Of a stretch of 64,000 nt of DNA, positions 10,341 to 22,521 are shown piece after piece (the first letter of the stretch is position 1; every line of letters starts with the position of its first letter). The stretch comes from Notospermus geniculatus. Lineage: Eukaryota > Nemertea > Pilidiophora > Heteronemertea > Lineidae. A program made the position numbers and the translations under genes. The notes under the pieces were generated by a model, which was not told where the DNA came from, searched no databases, and worked only from the letters and a program-made list of their open reading frames with translations. The stretch is from contig NMRB01001803.1 of NCBI GenBank assembly GCA_002633025.1, positions 17,186 through 81,185 on the forward strand, written 5' to 3'.

Positions 10341-10582
10341 GGTTAAGGGTTATGCCACGGAGGTATAAAATTTTATACCTCCAAAGTGACTCGAAATCTC
10401 GAAATTTTGACCCCAAAAAATTGACTAACTGCACACAAAATTGAGAAAAAAAGTCTCGGGGCTCCTCGGGAAGCATCAGAAGAAGGGCATCCGAGCCTTA
10501 TTTTCTCAATTTTGTGTGCAGTTAGTCAGATTTTTTGCGTCAAAAATTCGAGATTTCGAGCCACTTTTCATAACCCTTAACC
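10341..10582. mobile_element. Fold-back element with nested palindrome
   Basis: The outer arms begin GGTTAAGGGTTATG at the left and end CATAACCCTTAACC at the right. The arms continue inward through a GACTAACTGCACACAAAATT block and its complement. The left arm alone carries a 24-bp perfect palindrome (10359-10382, GGAGGTATAAAA and its complement), absent from the right arm. Confidence 0.8.
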
Positions 10583-10817
10583 ATGAAGGAAGGCTCTGAC
10601 CTCCATGGGCTGCCCTTGTTGGGGTGATTTTTGCCCATTTTTGCATACTGTCTGACATTTTGTCCAGCACAGCAACAAGAAATTGACCCTCGACCTAATT
10701 CTTTTTCCAACGCTGATTTTAGCAACATTTGAACAACAGGTTGAAGAACGCTCGATTTTTTCCTCAGTACTTTATGGGCCCTTACATGCATATGTCCAAC
10801 ATGTTACTACCCGGAGG

Positions 10818-10975
10818 AATAGGCCCCTTTCGAAAGTCTTCAGCCGGTAATAACAATATCCTCGCCCCAGGTCAAAATATAAACGATGTAGCCTACCGGT
10901 AGTACATCATTCACGTTTTGACCTGGGGCGAGGATGTTGTTATAACCCGCTGGAGACTTTCAAAAGGGGCCTATT
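10818..10975. mobile_element. Fold-back element
   Basis: Arms of about 60-70 bp face each other: the left arm begins AATAGGCCCCTTT and includes CCTCGCCCCAGGTCAAAA, the right has their complements. The short central spacer contains CTACCGGTAG. No coding capacity; probably a non-autonomous DNA transposon. Confidence 0.8.
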
Positions 10976-11661
10976 ATGCAACAACAGACATGACAGAGAC
11001 AAGGAGAGAGGACAGATTCGACCCAAAACACCACCGGACCGTCCACACCACTTCACTTACCCTTAGTACAGTACAATCCCCAAAAGCAGCCATTTTTATT
11101 CCAAGGAATTCAACCATTTTGTCAAAAACACACAAGAAACTGCCTCGTATTTCTTTCCATGCGTTTTATATCCTGCTGACAGCAAAAAAAATCCGTTTCA
11201 ATGCCGGATATCGTGCTGTTATGGCTATATCAGTGTGTTGGGCACGCTGTCATCGCTGTTACATAACACAACCACGTCACGCAGTGCAAACACACAATGA
11301 CACAATCTGGCGTATTCCACAGTTTGCAGTAGCTAATCGCCAAACAAAAAGGGACTTTTTTATCAATGGTGATAACAGCTGCTAAATTGCCTTGAGGTGT
11401 GGCCCCTAATCGGAGCTGTACATAACCAATGTATAATGTACAGGCCAACATCTTAAGTTCCTAACAATAACTACGTGTTAATTTATTGAGCATTAGTGAC
11501 GTGTGGTGTCATCTGCACACACACGGTGGGGGGGGGGGGCGTCAGCAAATTCCTGGTTCTCGCACTTGATGCAAAGCGAGTGTGACCTTGAACAGCACAC
11601 CACCCGGTTTCTATATTTACCAGCCAATGTCGGACAAACATTAGTTAACAACTAGACTTTA
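10976..11661. other. Unannotated stretch with a G12 tract
   Basis: No gene recognised. A run of twelve G (11528-11539) is the only conspicuous feature. The 155-codon open frame at 10918-11385 starts inside the fold-back element and has no recognisable domain. Confidence 0.4.
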
Positions 11662-11995
11662 GGGGCCGTCTCAAAATTGTTTTGGTGCCAGAAAAGACTT
11701 AGTGACTTCGTCTGCATGGGGGGAGGGGTTCCCCATTTGGGGAAGCCCACTTCATCTTTTTTGAAAAAATGGCATCACTCTTTTTTTTACAGGAGAATGA
11801 CTTTTTTATATGCAGTCTTCAGAAAGGAACAAGGTTTACAAGTGTCTTCACATGTTCTTTCCATGCCTAACGTCCCTATATGGATGAAGCCAATGTCAAG
11901 TGCCCACTTCATCTTTTCAAGGGGGAGGGGGTCAGGGAAAAGATGAAGTCACTTCGTCTTTTTTGGCATCAATGTACTAATTTTGAGACGGCACC
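11662..11995. mobile_element. MITE with GG[GT]GCCGTCTCAAAATT terminal repeats
   Basis: The left end GGGGCCGTCTCAAAATT is matched at the right by AATTTTGAGACGGCACC. Homology continues inward through (A/G)AAAAGAC(G/T)(A/T)AGTGACTTC, so the inverted repeats are about 55 bp. The interior has repeated CCCACTTCATCTTTT segments. No transposase; non-autonomous DNA transposon of unknown superfamily. Confidence 0.75.
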
Positions 11996-12630
11996 TTCCT
12001 GAGTGACCACATTGTCGAAGGTGAGACAGGACAAAAGCAGGGTCGGACAAACACAATGAAATTGACAAGTTTGACGTCATTTGTGCGGTTCGCTATTTCC
12101 AATAAGCAAGGGAGGGACCAAGTACAAAACTCTTGATGACAGTGATTGTTACCCCAACGAGCAGGCTGATCAGCCTGTCATGATGAAGATGCCTCCCCGA
12201 AAATGAAAGTGGCTTCTGGATTGGTTACGATTGCCCGGCGGACCCTCCAACCATTGATACTTGTTAAAATATCCACGCTGTCGCGAGCGGTACCCCTCAG
12301 CCCTCACTCAGTTGAAGATGTTTGAATGACGAGTTGCAGTGATAAGTTCAAGATGGTGACTGTGGCGGCCATACTTGGTATCAGAACCAAAATCGATAGG
12401 CTTGTGGAATTACCCGCTCCAACATCCAGACCAATAATGATGGTGATCGGCTGTGCCGTTCTCACGCGGACGCCGTGCTAAAAAGCTGACTGGTCAAAAT
12501 ATAAATAAAATTGTGATAAATTTCATCCATCCGTGTTGACCACGTGACCTGAGTCAAATGGAATGGTCAGTAAAGTAGTAACGAACAGATCCAACTGCTG
12601 GCGAAAGACAGGAACTAACCAAGCCATATT
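11996..12630. other. Stretch without recognised gene or repeat
   Basis: No open frame or repeat that I recognise. Confidence 0.3.
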
Positions 12631-12657
12631 GGCCACCCTGAAAAACGTTACACCTGG
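12631..12657. mobile_element. Solo terminus of the 21.0-kb MITE family
   Basis: GGCCACCCTGAAAAACGTTA followed by CACCTGG is nearly the complement of the left end of the MITE at 21,011. No partner end is visible nearby, so this is a fragment or solo end. Confidence 0.6.
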
Positions 12658-12713
12658 TCCGATCCACTGCCTGGCCACGTCGTCCGAGTGAATGGTAAGT
12701 TACCAGATATACA

Positions 12714-13172
12714 ATATGAAATAGAAATCGGGTTTCTAAGGTGAAAGACATTGCTTCCTACCAGGATCGAACCCACGAACCCTCGCATATGGCATCAATC
12801 GCCAGCACTCAGGGGCAAACGCCTTAAACCACTAGGCCAAATCCCCATCTTCCAATAAAAGATGGTTCAATGGCCCGTGTTTAAACGAGGCGTCCATAAG
12901 TACCCTGCGAGTAGTCCAAACCATCTCCGGACCCAAACAGTTTTTATGATACAAGGGTCACAAATAAAGGAGATACAAGTAAAGAATATGAAATAGAAAT
13001 CGGGTTTCTAAGGTGAAAGACATTGCTTCCTACCAGGATCGAACCCACGAACCCTCGCATATGGCATCAATCGCCAACACTCAGGGGCAAACGCCTTAAA
13101 CCACTAGGCCAAATCCCCATCTTCCAATAAAAGATGGTTCAATGGCCCGTGTTTAAACGAGGCGTCCATAAG
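12714..13172 (-). mobile_element. SINE-2 dimer (tRNA-derived) with 13-bp target duplication
   Basis: Two copies of one unit lie 272 bp apart (from 12713 and 12985). On the minus strand each has a tRNA-like head with A box TGGCCTAGTGG and B box GGTTCGATCC, then CTGGTAGGAAGCAATGTC. The pair is flanked by the perfect direct repeat TACCAGATATACA at 12701-12713 and 13173-13185. The dimer, including its 80-bp linker, was therefore inserted as one retroposon. Confidence 0.85.
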
Positions 13173-13185
13173 TACCAGATATACA

Positions 13186-13869
13186 TGTGCACTTGCACAG
13201 ATGGCATCGACATCGACACGTTTGGCCTATCGCAAGAATTTACCATTTTAAACAGCATTCATATTATTTTATGTCGGAGCTTCCCACTCTCTGTGACAGC
13301 AACCTACCTTCATCATCATCACTATCCTTCTCCCCACGATCCATTTTAACGGTATAAAACAGAAGACTGACACAGTTCCGAAAAATATTCAAGTATATAA
13401 CAGTTAGGAAATCCTGTTAAATAAACAAGTCTCGGATAGTGTGAGTATATTATATTGAATATCCCACTGAACATTCCTTTATCAACCGTCATTTGAATCT
13501 CAAAGCCTCATGAACTTATCTGTGTCCTGGTTTAGGCCTGGGGTGTTTTGTTCAGATGAATCCTGTTGTTAGCTATTCATGAGTTCCTTTAAAAGCCAAA
13601 TCGTTAGGATGTGATTTTTGTCCTCAATTCTTTCAAGAATCGCTCGATCTCGAGATAAAGCAGTGGCACTTTAGCCACTTGATTGAGATTCCATAAGTGA
13701 AGGTATGAAAGACGGTGTAACAGAGGAGAAAGTCCCAGGAATGGAAGTCCAGGACACAATAGCCTCCTACTGAATGGCTATGGTCGAATGGTCAGGGTCT
13801 CTTGCCATATATCCTGATCCCTCCTTGAAATAAAACCGGACTTATAGATTCCAGGAGAACTATGATCCC
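13186..13869. other. Stretch without recognised gene or repeat
   Basis: Nothing recognised; short open frames on both strands have no domain signal. Confidence 0.3.
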
Positions 13870-14090
13870 TAAAGCCTGCCGCACACTGGAGCTATCTCTG
13901 CTGAGCAAAAAGTAATTCGAGACCGTTTGCTCAGCAGATAGCTCGCGTGTGCGCGTAATTTCGGTGAGTTTTTTTGCCTCGCGAGGAGAAAGCTCGCGTG
14001 TGCGCATATTTTTCGGTGAGCTATCTGCTGAGCAAACGGTCTCGAATGACTTTTTGCTCAGCAGATAGGTCCAGTGTGCGGCAGGCTTAA
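13870..14090. mobile_element. TTAA-type fold-back element with GCCTGCCGCACACTGG ends
   Basis: The left end TAAAGCCTGCCGCACACTGG is complemented by the right end CCAGTGTGCGGCAGGCTTAA. The arms are about 75 bp and include CTGCTGAGCAAA blocks. TTAA abuts the right end; the left has CTAA. Similar ends occur at 35.2 and 50.2 kb. Confidence 0.85.
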
Positions 14091-16437
14091 CGGGATAATA
14101 TAGAGCGAATTCCATAAAACCAAGTGAAGCTCAATGCACGTGGTGAATGTCACTCCCAATCGTAAACATGACATCGTCAGATGCAACCTCAAGAAAGATG
14201 TTGTTGACCAACACCGTGTTTGTTTTTTTCAACTCCAGAAGGGATTTCGCGGACGTAACGACACGAATTACCCCATCCTGTCCCGATGTAGACTTCCAGA
14301 TATCAAAATTTCTTGGAAAAATTGTTGACAATCCCTGAGATAAATCCCATAAGTAACGGTAAGAATGTATCCAATCCCCTTCCATTGTGCACACATATAA
14401 AAGCTTAAAAACTATCGTTGACTATAGAAGTTGTTAATACATAGCCGAGAACTTGGTGAACTAGTCCTCGACCTGCACAAGTGAATACAAAGTTTGTTAC
14501 AAGTATTTCAAGAGTAATATGAGTATTAATAAGTACATGTATAGGCTACTGTACTATCAAAACCCCACGACTTCAAAGTTTTAGGTAGGCCTACACTTCC
14601 GTCAGCACCTCTTTCATGTCCCTGTCAAGTTGGAACACCAGACGCTGGCTGGGCATGCGGACGGCGTTTTGTGGGACATCCCACTTTAGCAAGAAGATAC
14701 GTGAATACTGGATCTCTTTTTGACGATGTTATCCGGCGTGGGGGTTCCCGATTCGTGTGAATACAGGTGGCCTATCGTTCTTCCTAGTGCACCAGTTGGT
14801 AAGCATACTCAACTCTTGCAGCTAACTGTAGTATTTCGACACTGTGCTTGATGACAGATATACAACGGAGGCCCTTCCGAGTTCGTCACATCGGCAGCCA
14901 AACTCCACACATGCAATGACGGAATTGCTAAGCCACACTCCACACATGTTACGAGAGACTACCGGTACCTCTGACTTCGGAAATGGCAATCCTTCCGAGG
15001 TTGTCAACAGCGCTTTTTCAGTGATGTTCCTACTGTACTGAGGTTGTCAACAGCGCTTTTTTTCAAGATGAATCCTTCCGTTGAGAATTTATTCCTCTTG
15101 ACAGCGACACACCAGGTCCGTACAAGCGGCCAACGGATATCACGTCACATGTCACAGGCGTACTGCTACCACCTATATCTCCATTATAAGTTATGTCACT
15201 CAATGTTTTGCGCTAACAACTCTGTTTCTGTGTGATCATCTCACGCACCACAGCATTTCACACCGTACAAATCGGTCACTTCTCGGGTTACGATCATGTA
15301 ATAATAAACATTATTGACAGTTGCTGTGTCTCATATAGGGATGGACTCAGTGGAATCAATCACATAGATTTTCATCCGCTTATACGTTCAGCCTCCAATC
15401 AAAGAACCTCGAATGCATCAAAACTCAATCAGAAATCAACGGAATGATACATTGAAGTCTTCATGGGTTGACTGTATTTTCATTGATCTAATTGTTATAT
15501 TTGTCACAGCGTCATCTTTTTTTAATCGCAAGTGACAGTTTTCCCGGTCGTTACTGCTGGCGGCCATTGAACGAATGTCATCTTTGTCATTCTGGGAATA
15601 CCGGGAAAGCTTCGTCGGAGTACAATGTATAATTCTAGGAACATCCTCGCCCAGAATACTTTCTAGGGATCATGGATGCCAAATATGCGTTTTGCAGGCA
15701 TCTCAGACTCCAAAACCATCACTCCGCCGCCATAAAGGCCCGTTTATACACTGTCAATTTCCTGGACGCCTGACGCGTCCGATTACACATGCAATAGTGT
15801 TCAATTATTGTACGCATGTGTTCATTTTGAGTATGCATGTGTGTGAAGTTTTCGAGGGCGGTGTTCTGAGGTAGCACACAGGTGGTTTTACTGTGTTCGA
15901 AATTAGAACACATGCGTCCGACGGATTTTATTTGAAATGTTTTATTTTTGACAACATCTTCAAAATGTCCTGCACTTTAAAAATAAATCATAACAAAATG
16001 ATGCGCGGTAATTTTTGCTGACTTTTGTGCATGAAAAAGATATTGAACACCTAGTTGAACAGTAGTGTTCCAGCAACTGTTTAATACTCGAACGGTTGTG
16101 TTCGAATCGTGAACAGTGGTGTTTTTATGTTGCCGCCATGACGTTATGACGCGGTGATCTTCCCTCCACGTCATTGTTGTGGGTACGACGCCTGACACGC
16201 CTGAAGACGGTCGTTCGTTGTCAGCAATTTATTACCGATTTTTCTGTCTTCTGTTCGAATTTTTCTCCTGAATTTGATTCGGCTATGTTATCAGGTAGTG
16301 TAGAATGTTGTCATTATCTGTTTTACTACTTTTACTTGCTATTCCTCAGCTCAGCGGCTACTCACATCTCGTCGTCTGCTGCTGTCCACACTCGAACTGC
16401 ACTGACGATGCATGAATCCCCATGTAGGCCTATGTGC
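14091..16437. other. Mostly unannotated stretch with small repeats
   Basis: No gene recognised. A direct repeat (GAGGTTGTCAACAGCGCTTT) occurs at 14997 and 15040. The part 15.8-16.15 kb is rich in GTGTTC/GAACAC words, which recur at 18.06-18.26 kb and in the 16.6-kb minisatellite. Open frames such as 16174-16530 show no domain. Confidence 0.35.
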
Positions 16438-16456
16438 ACGCATGCATGCATGCATT
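16438..16456. repeat. TGCA microsatellite
   Basis: A short self-complementary run of (GCAT)n. Confidence 0.7.
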
Positions 16457-16644
16457 GCACTGTGGTAGACCTCGAGGCTAGGCCAATGGCATTTAAGTCA
16501 CAGGGCCTGGTTTATCGGTACCACCGGTAGGTCTATGGGATAGCGACGGAACTTTGTCCGTCCTGATTCCCTTTCCAGTTTCCTCCTTTCATTTTTGGTC
16601 CCAAGTGCATTAATTCGCGGAGGCCTACCGGTAGGCCTAATTCC

Positions 16645-16850
16645 AGAACACCACCCATTCTGTAAGAGAACACCACGCATTCTGTAAGAGAACACCCGGC
16701 ACCCATTCTGTAAGAGAACACCACCCATTCTTTAAGAGAACACCACGCATTCTTTAAGAGAACACCACGCATTCTGTAAGAGAACACCACCCATTCTGTA
16801 AGAGAACACCACCCATTCTGTAGGAGAACGCCAATGCTCTGTAGGAGAAC
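16645..16850. repeat. 22-bp minisatellite
   Basis: About nine copies of AGAACACCACCCATTCTGTAAG with point changes (CCC/CGC, CTGT/CTTT) and one short insertion. The open frames over it on the minus strand are read-through of the repeat. Confidence 0.9.
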
Positions 16851-18057
16851 AAACCTGTTGATGACCAACACGACTGACATTCTGAAAGGCACTTTATACA
16901 TGTATGACCAACACGACCCATCTAGAATTACTAGTATCAATTATCATTTTTCAGGTTTTGTGCACTCATATGGCTTCAATTAGATGGGTGCACAAAGGTG
17001 CGTCTGATGTGTCTTGGACTGGCTTTTGAGAAACGAAAGAAGAAAATTGAGGTACGTAGACTCAGAGCCTAGGCTTAGGCCTACATGTGTATATTAGGAA
17101 AAAACCGATAAGCGCTTGCTTTCATTTTTAGTACCGGTATCACTATCAGGGACCAGGTGAGAGTCTTATTTGTATAAATAACAATGAATAAGGGACATTG
17201 CAACAATCGCTCAAAATTCAATGCACATCCTTCTCTTCCAGACTGAAAACCCAGCCGCATTTCTGGAAACAGGTGCAAAAAGGGACCACGAGGTCAAAGA
17301 TCCTACTTGGAAAGGGAAAACAAAGAACATTGACTGATTGAAACAGGTAATGTAAGAAATGTTAATGTGTTGTATGATCTCAGCTCGTATCTGACGCATC
17401 CAATAGTTAACGTGCCTCATTTTTGCAGGGGGTGGAATATCTTGTCCTTGAAAATTCAACTGATTCATTATCACTTATTGCATATTTTTTCAGAATTTTC
17501 ATCATGTTCTTATCAGCTCCACACCAAGGATAACGATGCGCCACATCCGCGTGGTCCGGGATGAAGCACTCAACGCACCTGCGCTCATTGTTGTTGGAGG
17601 CGTCATCATTACCCCAAAATTAAGGAGATTGGAGCCTCCATGAAAATACGGATGGTATGCCAGCGCATTACGTTTTAATTCGAATTCCAAGATGTGTTCA
17701 CAAGACATTCTACAGACATTTTTGCTCTACGAGCTCTACCATATGGAAACGTCTAAAAACTTCAAGTTCTTCATTTGAGGAGCGGCTGAAATCACATGAC
17801 ATGAGGAACAGTAGGAATATCATGTTAATCATTCATGGCATAAAATGTTGTGAGGATCAAAATTTCTACCATCACTGGACTTCGATTTGCGAGTTTCAAT
17901 GCCAAGGAACATGTGTATATTAGGCTGGGTTTACATCCGATGACACGCGACACAAACACGCAAGCACTCAGTCCGGACTCTTCCTTTTCACCAGTAATGT
18001 CCATTCAGATGTATTGTATTTTGTATTTTTACTTTGTTGTAGGCCTACAGGTAATGG
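16851..18057. other. Stretch without recognised gene or repeat
   Basis: Nothing that I can assign. Confidence 0.3.
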
Positions 18058-18111
18058 ATAATGAACGCCTGGTGTTCTGTCAGGCTTCGCAGAACACCAG
18101 CGTTCATTATC
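18058..18111. repeat. Hairpin with 22-bp stem
   Basis: GATAATGAACGCCTGGTGTT and its complement are separated by a loop of about nine bases, with one bulged C. It is followed by several GTGTTC/GAACAC words. Confidence 0.75.
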
Positions 18112-18289
18112 TGTTACAGAACATGGGTGTTCTCAATCTTTTGTTTGAACACCAAACAACGTTCTCTAAGTGTTTCATGCTAATAACATGTGCTTGTGTT
18201 CAAAGGTGTAACACTAAAGTATGTTCTAAAAATAAACGCTGATGTTCGGAATTTGAATGTTCGTGTTCTATTTGAAGGGGTGCATACCA

Positions 18290-18750
18290 AAATGACCTAA
18301 GTCAGACTTAGGCTGTTTTGACATGGTTGCACTACAATGCTCCTCATACCTTTCCCCACCTGCTTATTATATGGTTTGCCTACAGGTACTGCCCTCTATT
18401 GTTGAAAAATACAGGCAAAGTTTGTGATCCCAGTGAAGAAATGACCTAAGTCAGACTTAGGTTGTTTTGGCCCGAACAGTTGCTGACTTAGGCTATTTTT
18501 CTGCTGACTTAGGCTATTTTTACATGCAAACGAACTGACAATGCCTAGAAACTGTCTACTAGAGTTACTGAAGGTCATTCGTGTTTTTGACGTTTTCAGT
18601 TGTTTTTGGTGTGTATTAAAAAGGTACTGCTTCTAATCAATGACCATTAAATACTAAGTTTCTAAGGAAGCCGACTTTAAACAATTTCCAAATTATGAAT
18701 GGGTAAATACGTCCGATTTTGTTTTCCATGACTTAGGTTGTTTTGGCATG
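18290..18750. repeat. Dispersed GACTTAGG motif array
   Basis: The word GACTTAGG(C/T)TGTTTTG or a variant occurs at least five times (near 18305, 18454, 18485, 18506, 18730). Twice it forms the 17-bp palindrome CCTAAGTCAGACTTAGG (18296-18312, 18445-18461). Confidence 0.7.
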
Positions 18751-20917
18751 TAACAGAATGTGTGTGTTGTTGCGCCTACTACAGTGTACAAAATGATACT
18801 GGCAGCCTTCTTATTGCCTTGAATCAACTGTAACTAATGATAATGCGACAATAGGCATATGTAGGTGGAATAAATTCTAATGATTTTGATGGTTTGCGTG
18901 TGCAAAAATCCTGACTTANTATTGAGTGTAGCACAGGTAAGACTTTTCCCTTTCACAAGCAACCTGTCGAATGACGAGGCCCAACTTGTGTATACAATGT
19001 ATTGAAAAGATATAAACATATTCATTGTATCTATTTCCACACAATAAAGGACAATCCGGTCAAGAATTTCATCTCACCACTCAGGAATATATTTAGAGAC
19101 GAGGATGGCCGAGTAAGCTATCAGAGCGTAGCCTGCAGACATCGTGAGAATCTATGAGATGAATACAAAAGCATTCAAAGGAATGAAAACAAACAATTGC
19201 GGATCATTATCATTCATGGAAAATGTGGGCGCTGATGCCCGCCGCACACGGCCTAATTTTTCATGATTTTTAAAAAATTTGTAGTACTAGTGACGGAATA
19301 AATGCATATACTCAGAATATTTGATGATTTATTTGCCTGTGCTCTCACTGCAGTTTGCTACATATGGAGCACTCCAATGCGTCTATGCACCACCCATGTG
19401 TGGCGAGGTGGGCGTTTTCTGACACCAAGCTGTCACGGACACGGGCCGGATTGGAGCTAAGCACGGCCAGATAGCGTTGCAAAAATTGTTATCTCTCGTA
19501 GCAATCAACCTTTGCTCAGACAAGACACGAGGCTTTAGACAACGCCTGAAGGAAATGACTTGTGCCAATATAATCATAAGGACCAATGGCCAAAAACTCA
19601 AAGGTTTTCATGTTAAGTATGCAACGCTTGAGGCTTGTTAGTTTTCAATTAGCCAGCAGTTGTGTTGCGCGAGACTGGGCAACCAGTCATGCCAGTGTGT
19701 TGTCTCTGGAGCTACATTTAAACTATTTCTCGCAAATTTGGAACAAATGACAGAACCATTGGACAAAAATTCCGTCGTATATATGTAGGCCTATAAAAAA
19801 GTCGTAGGGTCTATGGCAGGAGGGTTATCGCCTACTGGAAAAAGGCGTGGCGCATTCAGACAAAAGCTCCATTTGCGTAGATTGCGCGAGACTGGACAAC
19901 GCGTATTGCCACCTGTCGAACAAGACTTAACGTATTTCAAGCAAATTTGGAACAAATTATCTTATTATAATGGACGGTCGCCATGTTAGATATGTTATCA
20001 ACCGGAGTTGACCTGTTCTCTGCTATACCTTGCTATGTAATGACTGTACACAGTTCGGGTGGACCGGACTTTGTGCCCGATCTTCTCCTTAGTTAGGGCT
20101 TGAATCCTACGAAGAGCGGCCTATGTGTACAGTACAATAGGAGGAGAGTGCCCTTACGGTATTTTGGTTTTAAAAGAAGTGCTGATTTTCATGAAAAAAG
20201 ACAAAATCGGCAGTGTGGTAACCTGTGCTGCCATCTACAAGAGGTGTAGTAAACCAGACGTGATGTTACTGCCTAGAAAGTCAAAACTTCTGCTCATGGA
20301 TTTGACAGCAAACGATTAACAAATGGATTCCTAGCCATGAAACTACCCCTCTCCAAACACACTCATCAATAAAGCAACAAGACCCTTTACCACAGGATAT
20401 TCAACTTTCAAGGACAAATACCCTCCCTCAAAAAGTGCTCGCCACGGGCCAATATGCTAGTACAACGAATGGACAAAACTTCCAACGCAGGTACTCACTG
20501 CATTAAAAAGCAAGCAGGAACAGCTTCGCCTGCTGGAAATAGGCGTGGTGCACTCAGACAAAGGATTGATTACCTCAAAAACCATAGATACGTCCATGAC
20601 GTTGAAAATAAACTAGAGGATATAATAGTGTAAACCGCACGAGTATCTTGTGCTTTGTTGATTTCATATGAATATGCAATCAACGTGTGCATCATCGATG
20701 AAAAATCAATCAAAATGAAGAGTAATCGATGACAACAAATGTGTGTTATCCGAGATAGCATTGAGCGAGACAAAAATATCACTAATCTTCAGTCCGAATA
20801 GAAAAACAGTATGCTGAAAGAATGGGTGTTATAATCACCCGCTGTGATTTCGAGTTATTTTGAGAGCAATTGTCGTAGTATCACCAACATAGTGTTACGC
20901 CTTCCTCTAGGAACGTA
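18751..20917. other. Unannotated stretch with diverged internal duplications
   Basis: No gene recognised. Segments near 19.67-19.75 kb recur diverged at 19.87-19.95 kb (TTGCGCGAGACTGG, GCAAATTTGGAACAAAT). TCGCCTACTGGAAAAAGGCG at 19.83 kb recurs near 20.53 kb. There is one unknown base at 18919. Confidence 0.45.
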
Positions 20918-20941
20918 CCCCCCCCCCCACACACACACACG
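20918..20941. repeat. C11 tract followed by CA microsatellite
   Basis: Eleven C, then about six CA dinucleotides. Confidence 0.85.
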
Positions 20942-20945
20942 GTAA

Positions 20946-21371
20946 GGTCCTGATAGCCACCGAGTGGTTGTCACGTCAGCTAACCAAGCGGTGCCCGCTG
21001 CGGGCAGGTCCAGGTGTAACGTTTTTCAGTGTGGCCGTTTTTCTGTGTGATTCACATTGTTCGGAACACACTGGGAAACAAACTCGCTGTTTCTCTGTGT
21101 GTCGCTCATTGTCAAGTCGCGGCTTATTCCGTCAATCTATTGTAATGTCACACTGGCACATGGGCCTCACTGAAAAACGTTACACCTGGTTCGAATCCAG
21201 CTCGGGCCATATGGGATGTCTCCCCTGCCTGGCTCTTCTCGTCCGTCGCATGGGACAGTAAGCCATGGCGCCTTGTTGTACCCTGTGCCATTGCAAGGGC
21301 AAGTACCCCATCCCAGTGAGGAACATGAGAAGCGTATGGCCTCTTCCATTTTATGTACCAGGGCCAATAAT
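20946..21371 (+). mobile_element. SINE-1 copy (tRNA-derived), interrupted
   Basis: The head begins GTCCTGATAGCCACCGAGTG (A box damaged by a one-base insertion). The element resumes after an inserted MITE at the B box GGTTCGAATCC (21188-21198) and continues through the family core (GGGACAGTAAGCC, GAGGAACATGAG, CAGGGCCAATAAT). Intact relatives are at 31.5, 33.0, 38.8, 58.4 and 63.1 kb. Confidence 0.85.
21011..21188. mobile_element. MITE inserted in a SINE-1 B-box region
   Basis: The perfect terminal inverted repeats are AGGTGTAACGTTTTTCAGTG and CACTGAAAAACGTTACACCT. The uninterrupted SINE-1 copies lack this 178-bp block. No coding capacity. Confidence 0.8.
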
Positions 21372-22521
21372 TGTTCGGGAGGGTTGGGAAGTATACTGGT
21401 TCCGTCTTTGGGCGACTGTCCGTTCCGGAGCGCCACAGAGTGCAGCGGCAAAGACGGGAACCAGTCTAGTTCGGAAGTCGATGGGTTCCCAAACTGTTGG
21501 AAGTCGATGGGTTCCCAATTTTTCGCGGTGCTTTAGCCAAGACAATCAAAATAGGCCCGGCAACAGTAAGCCTATAATACACAGACAATACTCCAACCAA
21601 GAGCTTACTAAATCTATGAAAGACTAGGCCTATGATTTCAAATATCATCTGCGGCGTGCATTTTACAAGCGGGCGACAGGTGTGCATAATATATCGATCC
21701 TTTGCTATGTTGAAGGAAAAATCTGTCAAGCCATTGAGCCATACAAGGTAATTGGTGTTTTGATACGAGTAGGCCTATCAGGTCCCCGTCTGTTGGCAGT
21801 TCCAGGGCTGGTATGGTACACCGTGTCCTATACGTGCATAACAGTTCGAGGGTGCGGTGGCGCCTACTCTTGCACGGACTACTGATGTGCAACTCTCAGA
21901 GTGACACTATAGAAAAAACCGGCGCCTGCTCAGGGCTACACGGGAATATTTTCGTCCATTCACCAGGGGAAGTACGGTGCGAATAAAATTTGTAAAGAAT
22001 TTCTGATAAAATCAGGACATTCACAGAACTGACCTGAAAAATCAGGGACGATATCTCACACATGGGAAAATATTTTTGCTCAGTTGTCTGATAGCCATTG
22101 TCATACAAAGAACCATAAAATTGTCTTCGCATCCACTCTCCGCCGAAGGAGTTGCGAAGATGTGCATGATTGCTGAGACAAATGACAGACCTGCGTTCTG
22201 AAGATAGCACCCTAAAAAGGCCCACAAGCAGTAATAACACTTCGTGAAAAGAGGCTGAAGAATGAGAAATTTCAAAGAGAGGACAAATTCCCCATTTAGA
22301 AGCTACAGGTAGAATGCAGTAAGGCACGCAAAAGCGTCCTTGAAGGATTTTGGAGGCTGCAAGTGTCGCGGTACACGACTTTGGTCGTGGTCGAGTTCTT
22401 AACCTCTGTTCTTATCAATTCTGAATCGAGAGCTGACGCCAAATACAGCATAAACTATAAAAGAATTTTCTATGATTACAGCGGTAGGGTTAGTGTTCAT
22501 CCCTTGGCCATACCATCATTA
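21372..22521. other. Stretch without recognised gene
   Basis: A 20-bp direct repeat, GGAAGTCGATGGGTTCCCAA, occurs at 21473 and 21499. Otherwise nothing recognised. Confidence 0.35.

Noticed and set aside
16498-16940. Minus-strand frames of 76 and 135 codons with VLLQNG repeats
   Set aside because: Translation of the 22-bp minisatellite.
15780-18270. Cluster of GAACAC/GTGTTC words as steroid-receptor-like half sites
   Set aside because: The words come partly from a minisatellite and a hairpin; no regular inverted spacing (AGAACA-n3-TGTTCT) was seen.
18919-18919. Single N (also at 29802)
   Set aside because: Assembly ambiguity, not a biological feature.
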